Positions 1 through 4,584 of a stretch of DNA of 6,375 nt are shown one piece after another. The notes beneath the pieces were generated by a model. It saw only the letters and a program-made list of their open reading frames with translations. It ran no database searches and had not been told where the DNA came from. Position 1 is the first letter of the stretch. Each line of letters opens with the position of its first letter. The translations under genes and the position numbers were made by a program. This DNA is from DAOVQB01 sp023128935 (GTDB lineage Bacteria; Eisenbacteria; RBG-16-71-46; CAIMUX01; WJJG01), in NCBI GenBank assembly GCA_030628905.1, contig DAOVQB010000235.1:1-6375 (forward strand), written 5' to 3'.

Positions 1-223
1 CGGATGCGTGGATGTCAACCGCGGCCCCGGAACGCTCCTGCTTGCCGAGTATCAAGTACATCTGAGCAATAAGGTACCGGTTCAGCGCGCTCGTGACGCC
101 AAAGAACACAGCAAGACCGCCGGGCGAGGAACCAAGTCGGACTTGATCCTCACGGGTACTTGCCGTCGCCCGGGTCGGATTCTCAATGCAAAGCGAATCC
201 TGGCTCTTGTCTGCGTCAGTCAT
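1..223 (-). CDS. Partial protein of unknown function, 5' end only, coupled to the upstream kinase gene
   Basis: The reverse strand is open from an ATG at 223 to the window edge, giving 74 codons with no stop; the 3' end lies outside. The start sits inside the last codons of the kinase gene: the eight bases ATGACTGA hold both this ATG and the kinase stop, a layout typical of translational coupling in one operon. A weak purine-rich AAGGG lies three bases before the ATG. The first ~32 residues are polar (MTDADKSQDS at the N-terminus). Residues ~34-60 are hydrophobic (GLAVFFG, YLIAQMYLILG) and could be a membrane segment. Alternatively, the stretch YLIAQMYLILGKQ resembles a TPR-type helix. The other two minus-strand frames hit stops here, which favours this frame. 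I do not recognise the family. Its position suggests a job linked to the kinase, but that is inference. Confidence 0.6.
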   Translation of the reverse strand, partial: MTDADKSQDSLCIENPTRATASTREDQVRLGSSPGGLAVFFGVTSALNRYLIAQMYLILGKQERSGAAVDIHAS

Positions 224-2219
224 CGCCCTTGCGAGACCCCAGAACTCCATACCGGTAGTGCCGAGCCAGCCAATTCCTGGAGTGGGTGGAACTCAGGAAC
301 ACCTCCCGCTTCTCCTGCGGCCACTCAATCGTCTCGACGGCGAGGGCATCCGACATGGTAATCCCGAGCGGATTGAGGTGCTGATCCAAGGTAACGACGT
401 GCGGTGCCCGATCACAACCAAGCGTTGCACTGATCTCTACGTCACCTTCGGCATTTCGCGTCGTCGTCAGATATGTAGCCACCAAGCGGGTCGTTTTGAG
501 CAAGTCCATGTATGCCTGCTCGAAGTGGGGGAAGACCACTCGCACGAGTGACGAATCTCCCAGGGAGCAATCCAGATGCCACAGCGGATCCACTGCTGCC
601 CCATGGCAGTGTTGGTCATCGAGCAGGATGATCGTCGCGCCCTGATAGGCTGGCACGTTGTTGGTCCCTGCCAGAAGGATTTCCTCTTTCCCGTCAAGAT
701 CGAGGTCCTCGATGTGAATTACGTACAGAAGGCCTAGATTGTAGTAGCTACCGATGACCGTTCCGCCCCGCGTCAGGATACTCACTCCTGATGCAGAACC
801 GAGCTTGTGACCGTAGTGCGCCAGGAGTTCCAGCTCACCATCTCCATTAAGATCGACGAAGCGGATATCACGGCAGCGGAAAGCGCCCATCCCGTTCCTC
901 TCTGGACCGAAGACTTTTGCAATCTCATCCAGATCCGGCCCAGCCTGCCAATCGAGCTTTCCAGAAGTCAGATCGCGAACGAAGATCTGTCCAGCGTCAG
1001 GCCCGTCGACATCAAGGCCGTAGACCACCATCCTCCTATCCGTCCACGGCGTGAGCGTGTGAACGCGTACCGGGGATTCGTGGTTGTAGGACCAGAGTTT
1101 GCCGAGAAGAGGGGCCCTTCCAGTGATGGTGGAACCGTCGACAACGTAGGTCGCCCGGGAGAGGAGGACGTGCCTTGCGATCTGCCAGACAGCGAACATG
1201 AGCACGACCACAGCCAAGGCTACTAACCCCAGCCGGATGTTTCGGTTCGCGCGAGGCGGGGACGTGGGCTGGTGGCTCCGCGAAGGCGCTCGCGCCATCT
1301 CCTCGGATGATTCTTCCACCTGACGCGCCGCCAGCCTGAGCTGTTGGTGCAGATCAACTACCGACTGAAAGCGCTCCTCTGGTGCCTTGGTTATGCATCG
1401 GGCCATGACGACCCGGATATCCTCCGGGGTCTCTTTCGGGATCGCGATCCAATCAGGCTCTCTCTCCAAAGATGCCGCGATCTTCTCCGAACATGACCCT
1501 CCCGGGAAAGCCCTCTCACCCACTAGGCACTCATAGAGGATGCACCCGAACGCCCAGATATCCGTACGGCGGTCCACAGGGTCCCCACGAAGCTGCTCCG
1601 GACTCGCGTAGCCGGGGGTACCCATGACTCCCAGAGAGGCTGCTGGGTCCGTGACAGACGCGCTGCTGTCGCTGTGCTCGCCGCCGGCGTCCTTCGCGAT
1701 CCCAAAGTCAAGCACTTTCACATGGCCATCCTCGGTAACCATGATGTTCGAGGGCTTCGGGTCACGATGGACGATGCCTTTTCGATGGGCGGTCTCCAGC
1801 GCAGCTAAGACCTGACGACTTACGTGCATGGTTTCGGCCAGCGGCAAAGGGCCTGCAGCGATCCGCTCTGCCAGAGTGCATCCCGTTACGACCTCCATCG
1901 TGAGGAATGAGTGGCCGTCATCTTCTTCCAGGGAGTAGACCGTCGCTATGTTCGGGTGGTTGATCGTTGCGAGAAGCCTTGCTTCTCTGTGCAGGCGACT
2001 GGAGCTTGCTGGTTCGGTCGCGAACTCAGATGGAAGCACCTTGATTGCGATCTGGCGAGGGAAGGCGGGATCCTCCGCCAAGTACACAACACCCATTCCG
2101 CCGCGGCCAAGTTCCCCGACGACGGGGTAGCGGCCAATGCGGATCGGGGGGGCCAGCTTGTCACGCCCCGCATCTTGGGAATAGTGGGTGCGCGGTCGAT
2201 CTTCGCTGCCGCCGGACAC
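216..2219 (-). CDS. Membrane-anchored Hanks-type Ser/Thr protein kinase with extracytoplasmic FG-GAP/VCBS-like domain
   Basis: Transfers phosphate from ATP to Ser/Thr of target proteins. From the GTG at 2219 it has 667 residues. The kinase domain spans ~30-300: glycine loop GRGGMG near 38-43, VAIK-type lysine K60 (IAIK), catalytic HRD at 151-153 followed by PKPSN, DFG at 171-173 and an APE-like ASPE at 205-208. A polar linker (~300-325) leads to one membrane helix (~328-350, LGLVALAVVVLMFAVW), placing the kinase in the cytoplasm and ~315 C-terminal residues outside. That part carries two Asp-rich FG-GAP/VCBS-like motifs, DLNGDGELELL (~456) and DLDLDGKEEILL (~505), usual in beta-propeller or calcium-binding repeats. 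The start follows GGAGG with 8-base spacing. The frame extends to a GTG at 2486, but that start has a poor binding site, lies in an inverted repeat and adds an Arg/Cys-rich stretch. Odd: proline replaces the usual hydrophobic residue after HRD. It lacks the short N-terminal module seen in many relatives. Confidence 0.9.
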   Translation of the reverse strand: MSGGSEDRPRTHYSQDAGRDKLAPPIRIGRYPVVGELGRGGMGVVYLAEDPAFPRQIAIKVLPSEFATEPASSSRLHREARLLATINHPNIATVYSLEEDDGHSFLTMEVVTGCTLAERIAAGPLPLAETMHVSRQVLAALETAHRKGIVHRDPKPSNIMVTEDGHVKVLDFGIAKDAGGEHSDSSASVTDPAASLGVMGTPGYASPEQLRGDPVDRRTDIWAFGCILYECLVGERAFPGGSCSEKIAASLEREPDWIAIPKETPEDIRVVMARCITKAPEERFQSVVDLHQQLRLAARQVEESSEEMARAPSRSHQPTSPPRANRNIRLGLVALAVVVLMFAVWQIARHVLLSRATYVVDGSTITGRAPLLGKLWSYNHESPVRVHTLTPWTDRRMVVYGLDVDGPDAGQIFVRDLTSGKLDWQAGPDLDEIAKVFGPERNGMGAFRCRDIRFVDLNGDGELELLAHYGHKLGSASGVSILTRGGTVIGSYYNLGLLYVIHIEDLDLDGKEEILLAGTNNVPAYQGATIILLDDQHCHGAAVDPLWHLDCSLGDSSLVRVVFPHFEQAYMDLLKTTRLVATYLTTTRNAEGDVEISATLGCDRAPHVVTLDQHLNPLGITMSDALAVETIEWPQEKREVFLSSTHSRNWLARHYRYGVLGSRKGDD

Positions 2220-2227
2220 GTTTGAGT

Positions 2228-2232
2228 CCTCC
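2228..2232 (-). promoter_or_regulatory. Shine-Dalgarno site of the kinase gene
   Basis: GGAGG on the minus strand lies 8 bases before the GTG at 2219. It is the best ribosome binding site near the beginning of the kinase frame and is the main reason for choosing this start over the more distant GTG at 2486. Confidence 0.6.
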
Positions 2233-2471
2233 ACGCGAGCCACCTCACATGCCACCGCTGTTCGGACGGTCCAAGCGCCTGCCGTACTGACTACGATGAG
2301 GATCAAACCAAGTGTGAGCGAAGTGTAGCAGATTCCGGCTGCTGATGCTTCGGTGAAGGAGGCGGGATTGAAGCTGGAGCAGCGAGCTTCCTTGAGGCAT
2401 CGAGCCCACCCGTTTGCCAGTTGTCGTGTTGCCCGCCGGCAGGCGGCACGCGGGCCTGCGCGCGAGGGGTC

Positions 2472-2513
2472 GAACACCCCCAACACATTCCCCTGGATCG
2501 TGTTGGGGGGTTC
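2472..2513. promoter_or_regulatory. Long inverted repeat / possible operator or RNA hairpin
   Basis: CCCCCAACAC (2477-2486) is matched by its exact reverse complement GTGTTGGGGG (2500-2509) across a 13-base spacer. Allowing one unpaired A at 2476, the arms extend by GAAC (2472-2475) and GTTC (2510-2513), giving 14 base pairs. It lies between divergent genes, 122 bases before the sigma factor ATG and over 250 bases from the chosen kinase start. No T-run follows on either strand, so it does not look like an intrinsic terminator. A dyad binding site for a regulator is the simplest reading, and an mRNA leader hairpin is the alternative. Confidence 0.5.
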
Positions 2514-2622
2514 ATCAGATTGTGGGAGATAGGATTACGCGGCGCCTTTGGTAGTTCCGGGAGCCTTGCGCGTGGTATATGAATGGAGGGGCGAGTTAGA
2601 GCTCGGCTCTGATCGATGCGTA

Positions 2623-2628
2623 GGGAGG
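2623..2628 (+). promoter_or_regulatory. Shine-Dalgarno site of the sigma factor gene
   Basis: GGGAGG lies 6 bases before the ATG at 2635. It fixes the start of the sigma factor there rather than at the in-frame start 87 bases upstream, which has no comparable site. Confidence 0.65.
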
Positions 2629-2634
2629 TCCTGG

Positions 2635-3180
2635 ATGGATGAGAGCCCAACTCTCTGGGAGGGTCTCCGGCGTCGTGCTTCGGCGCTGCGTCGAAGGTAC
2701 GGGGACATCCCGGGCGGGCCAGAGGACACCCGATCCCTGGTCAGCCGGGCCGCGGTGAAGTTTCCGCGCGGCGGTGGATTGCCCACCGCCGAGAACCGCG
2801 ATCACCTCTATGCTCTCTGGACAAAGGCCCTGTGCTCCGTGCTCAACGATTTGCATCGTAGGCAGAAGACCCGCGAGACGCACGGCTACAAGACTGCGGT
2901 TCCGCTTGAGGATCACCATCTGCAGACGGACGAGCGCGACGCTGAGACGCTGCGTCACATGAGCTGGGCGCTTCAGGAACTGGCCCGGATCGACGATGAG
3001 ACGGGAGAGAGCAAGGCTCGGATCCTCACACTTCGGTATCTCGATGGCTTCACCTGGAAGGAGATCGCTTCAGAACTCGGGTCCTCCATTGGAACTGTCC
3101 GCCGAGAGGCCCAGTTTGCGATCGCATGGATGCGGAATCAGCTGATCCAGCGAGGTGTGCCCATCGATGAATCACCCTGA
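2635..3180 (+). CDS. ECF-like RNA polymerase sigma factor (Sigma70_ECF / TIGR02999-type)
   Basis: Predicted to direct RNA polymerase to a small set of promoters. The product has 181 residues, close to the usual size of this family. The central stretch NRDHLYALWTKALCSVLNDL (~54-73) followed by HRR matches the family's signature 'NRxHFxxxAxxxMRxxLvDhaRR'. The C-terminal ~123-158 is a region-4 helix-turn-helix: LRYLDGFTWKEIASELGSS, then a recognition helix beginning GTVRREAQFA and ending in AWMRNQL. Region 2 is weakly conserved, as is common in this group. Families of this type are often encoded beside Ser/Thr kinases and lack a classical anti-sigma factor, and here a kinase is divergently encoded next door and no anti-sigma gene is visible. 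Control of the sigma factor by kinase phosphorylation is therefore a fair inference, not shown. The stop is 11 bases before the next gene, suggesting one transcript. Confidence 0.85.
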   Translation: MDESPTLWEGLRRRASALRRRYGDIPGGPEDTRSLVSRAAVKFPRGGGLPTAENRDHLYALWTKALCSVLNDLHRRQKTRETHGYKTAVPLEDHHLQTDERDAETLRHMSWALQELARIDDETGESKARILTLRYLDGFTWKEIASELGSSIGTVRREAQFAIAWMRNQLIQRGVPIDESP

Positions 3181-3191
3181 GGACCAGTACG

Positions 3192-3395
3192 ATGTCTTCA
3201 CGCATAGACATACAACAGTGGAAGCAAGCCCAGGAACTCTATCATGCGGCGCGGGAACTCCGCGTCACTGATCGGGAGCAATTCCTCGAATACCACTGCA
3301 AAGGCGATCCCGAGACCCGAATCCTCGTGCAGCAACTGCTGGAATCCACTGACGGGGCCTCATTCCTTTCGGATGTGTTCGACGACTCGCGCTAG
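3192..3395 (+). CDS. Stand-alone small protein resembling the N-terminal module of Acidobacteriota-type Ser/Thr kinases
   Basis: This is a 67-residue protein starting 11 bases after the sigma factor stop. A GAGG overlapping that stop, 9 bases before the ATG, can serve as its ribosome site. The sequence pattern (QWKQAQELYHAARELR, then DREQFLEYHCKGDPETR, then VQQLLESTDGASFLSDVF) matches the short helical segment that, in many kinases of Acidobacteriota and related phyla, precedes the catalytic domain ('W..i..lf..AlelpperR.aFL...C.gD..lr.eVe.LL......FL'). Here the frame stops straight after the usual FL motif and no kinase sequence follows. It may be a remnant of a lost kinase or a separated partner for the divergent kinase, which lacks this module. 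No signal peptide or membrane helix is present. The family match is from memory of the pattern. Confidence 0.7.
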   Translation: MSSRIDIQQWKQAQELYHAARELRVTDREQFLEYHCKGDPETRILVQQLLESTDGASFLSDVFDDSR

Positions 3396-3707
3396 TTAAC
3401 CTACCTCTAACGCCCGATCTCGATTCACGGCACAGCCGGATTGATTAGGGTTCTCCGCCTCCTCAATCTATCTCCGCCAAAGAACGTGCGGCATTTTCGG
3501 CTCACATGTGCGTGGTACGTAGACAGAAGAGGAAACAGGGAGGGACCAGTCGCATCCAGTGCTCACACCCTGCCTCGCCCCAGGTCTTGAGCAGAGGTAG
3601 CGAGGTGAGATGGTTAAGGGACTCAGGCAAGGGTGGCTGTGGCCGGCTTTGAATTCCAGAAGTCATGGATGATTCGCCCTCGCGGTCAATCCTGCTCGGA
3701 GGACAAT
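3396..3707 (+). other. Non-coding gap upstream of the LamG-like gene
   Basis: This stretch of 312 bases has no convincing gene. Frames crossing it on either strand are short, lack ribosome sites and encode no recognisable motif. A purine-rich stretch lies around 3518-3546. CCTCGC near 3573 and GCGAGG near 3599 could pair at a distance, but this is too weak to name as a terminator. The promoter of the next gene should lie in the last part; I see no good -35/-10 pair. Confidence 0.5.
3698..3702 (+). promoter_or_regulatory. Shine-Dalgarno site of the first LamG-like gene
   Basis: GGAGG lies 5 bases before the ATG at 3708. It decides the start in favour of 3708, where a signal peptide begins at once, over the in-frame ATG at 3633. 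Confidence 0.7.
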
Positions 3708-4253
3708 ATGACGCGCAATGGTCTACTGAGGCTGTCGATCCTAGCCGCACTCCTGCTTACATCGTCAGTCGGCCCAGCTCAAGCTGATTGTTTGGAGGCC
3801 AGATGGCTGTTCGAAGGCACTGGAGCCGATGAGACGGGTCAACATAACTGCACGCTTCACGGAGGAGCCCATTACGTGCCAACACCAGGGGGCCAGGGCC
3901 TTTTCACGGACAACGCCTCCAGCTATGCTGACTACGCTCCACCGATTGACTCGATTGCTGACGGTCGGATCGCGTTCGAATTCACTGTTGCTGATACGTT
4001 CGCCTATTCTCCGGGTTACGGCAATCCAATCTGTATCATCAACAGCAATCACTCAGGACATCTCCTCGGTGACTTCAGTGTCCGTCTCAACCCAACAGAC
4101 GGAAAGATGTGGTTTGTTCAAGAGAATGCTGCACCCGAGTGGACGCTCAAGACAAACAAGGATGTCTGGGAGCCCGTCTGGTACTCCGTGGTCATCGAAT
4201 GGAACGTTTCAGGAAGATCAATCGACGTTCAATGGGAGGGAGGATCCGAATAG
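3708..4253 (+). CDS. Secreted concanavalin A/LamG-like domain protein, cut by an in-frame TAG
   Basis: A strong GGAGG and an immediate Sec signal peptide support the start: basic MTRNGLLRL, a hydrophobic core (SILAALLLTSS) and a cleavage motif AQA before Asp27. The mature part begins DCLEARWLFEGTG and runs through DETGQHNCTLHGGAHYV, resembling the opening of a LamG/laminin-G-3 jelly-roll domain (W.FdegsG...D.sG...tl.gga), a fold that commonly binds glycans or proteins outside the cell. The frame ends at codon 182 with TAG (4251-4253), where the paralogous copy downstream has TAC (Tyr). Beyond the stop the frame stays open for 59 codons and remains nearly identical to the copy. As read here, the 181-residue product lacks the last part of the fold, including the conserved IGLTIEMLEV strand, so it may not fold. 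The TAG may be a true nonsense mutation, a sequence error or, less likely, a suppressed codon. Confidence 0.75.
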   Translation: MTRNGLLRLSILAALLLTSSVGPAQADCLEARWLFEGTGADETGQHNCTLHGGAHYVPTPGGQGLFTDNASSYADYAPPIDSIADGRIAFEFTVADTFAYSPGYGNPICIINSNHSGHLLGDFSVRLNPTDGKMWFVQENAAPEWTLKTNKDVWEPVWYSVVIEWNVSGRSIDVQWEGGSE

Positions 4254-4367
4254 GTCTCAGACACAGCTGCGGCCCCGTGCTTCTCCGGCGCTGCGACCCA
4301 ATGCTGGATCGCCTCTCGGGCCTCGGATTCCCCGCAAATCGGACTCACGATTGAGATGCTAGAGGTC
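3789..4367 (+). repeat. Direct repeat, copy 1 (LamG-like domain)
   Basis: Matches 5797-6375 at a constant offset of 2008 bases without indels, beginning at the Cys28 codon of the secreted protein. A hand count gives about 57 differences in 579 bases (about 90% identical). Long blocks are perfect, including 68 bases starting near 3849 and the final 75 bases. The match may continue past 4367, but the second copy reaches the window edge there. Confidence 0.9.
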
Positions 4368-4433
4368 TGGCGTGAAGGATCAACTCCCACAATTCAAACA
4401 TCATGGGGACGAATCAAGTCCTGCTACCGGTGA
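4254..4433 (+). pseudogene. Severed C-terminal part of the first LamG-like gene, in frame after TAG
   Basis: Reading on in the same frame after TAG gives 59 residues and a TGA at 4431-4433. The first 38 (VSDTAAAPCFSG at the start, GLTIEMLEV at the end) differ from the downstream copy at only two positions. The rest is a tail ending in TSWGRIKSCYR. No start codon with a ribosome site lies at its beginning, so it is not an independent gene. Together with 3708-4253 it would make a 241-residue protein if codon 182 were a sense codon. Confidence 0.7.
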
Positions 4434-4522
4434 ATCCAATGCCTATCCCAGTAGCGGCCCATGTCTGGGATGATAGCAAGCACATGAACGCATCGGACTA
4501 TTCTGTCACGGTCCGTGCTCGC

Positions 4523-4542
4523 GCTGGCTCCCGTCAGCCAGC
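4523..4542 (+). other. Hairpin between the two LamG-like genes, weak terminator candidate
   Basis: GCTGGCT and AGCCAGC form a perfect 7-base-pair stem around a 6-base loop, 89 bases after the TGA of the first LamG-like frame and 43 bases before the next start. No T-run follows, so intrinsic termination is doubtful. It could act as an mRNA processing or stability element, or be chance. Confidence 0.3.
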
Positions 4543-4572
4543 CCGCAGATTGTACGCGCGTGTTAGGCCTGG

Positions 4573-4579
4573 AAGGAGG
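4573..4579 (+). promoter_or_regulatory. Shine-Dalgarno site of the lipoprotein gene
   Basis: AAGGAGG lies 5 bases before the GTG at 4585. It is close to the ideal anti-16S match and strongly supports the GTG start, which is immediately followed by a lipoprotein signal peptide. Confidence 0.8.
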
Positions 4580-4584
4580 GTGCC

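Larger units (their letters stand above)
2220..2634. other. Divergent intergenic control region between kinase and sigma factor genes
   Basis: About 415 bases separate the chosen kinase start from the sigma factor start, and the two genes are divergently transcribed, so promoters for both should lie here. The minus-strand kinase frame stays open through 2220-2486, but its translation is Arg/Cys-rich, with one hydrophobic patch (LTLGLILIVV), and does not resemble a kinase N-terminus. I treat it as probably untranslated. The clearest element is the inverted repeat at 2472-2513. A loose promoter-like pair facing the sigma gene (TTCCGG at 2555, TATGAA at 2578, 17 bases apart) is too poor to call. 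No RNA gene was recognised. Confidence 0.5.

Noticed and set aside
8..551. Plus-strand frames opposite the kinase C-terminus and the partial gene.
   Set aside because: They are shadows of minus-strand genes with clear motifs or coupling, and have low-complexity translations.
2220..2486. In-frame N-terminal extension of the kinase from a GTG at 2486, with a hydrophobic segment that could be a second membrane helix.
   Set aside because: The start has only a poor AGGGG-like site, lies on the arm of an inverted repeat, and the added residues are Arg/Cys-rich without family resemblance. The GTG at 2219 has GGAGG at good spacing.
3633..3707. Earlier in-frame ATG for the first LamG-like gene.
   Set aside because: No ribosome site precedes it, and it would put 25 residues before a well-formed signal peptide. 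The ATG at 3708 has GGAGG five bases away.
3502..3750. Minus-strand frame of 82 codons across the gap before the LamG-like gene.
   Set aside because: It runs over the signal peptide region of the opposite gene, has no recognisable motif and no ribosome site.
4251..4253. TAG read as pyrrolysine or as part of a recoded genetic code.
   Set aside because: Other genes here end with TGA and TAG, no suppressor tRNA or Pyl gene is visible, and the copy has ordinary TAC; nonsense mutation or sequence error is simpler.
3829..4362. Open frame in another phase across copy 1, with a similar one at 5837-6151 in copy 2.
   Set aside because: Both are shadows of the LamG-like frame. They are alike only because the underlying DNA is repeated, and the translation is Arg/Ser-rich without motifs.
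4523..4542. Intrinsic terminator after the first LamG-like gene.
   Set aside because: The stem is only 7 base pairs and no T-run follows; kept only as a weak hairpin.
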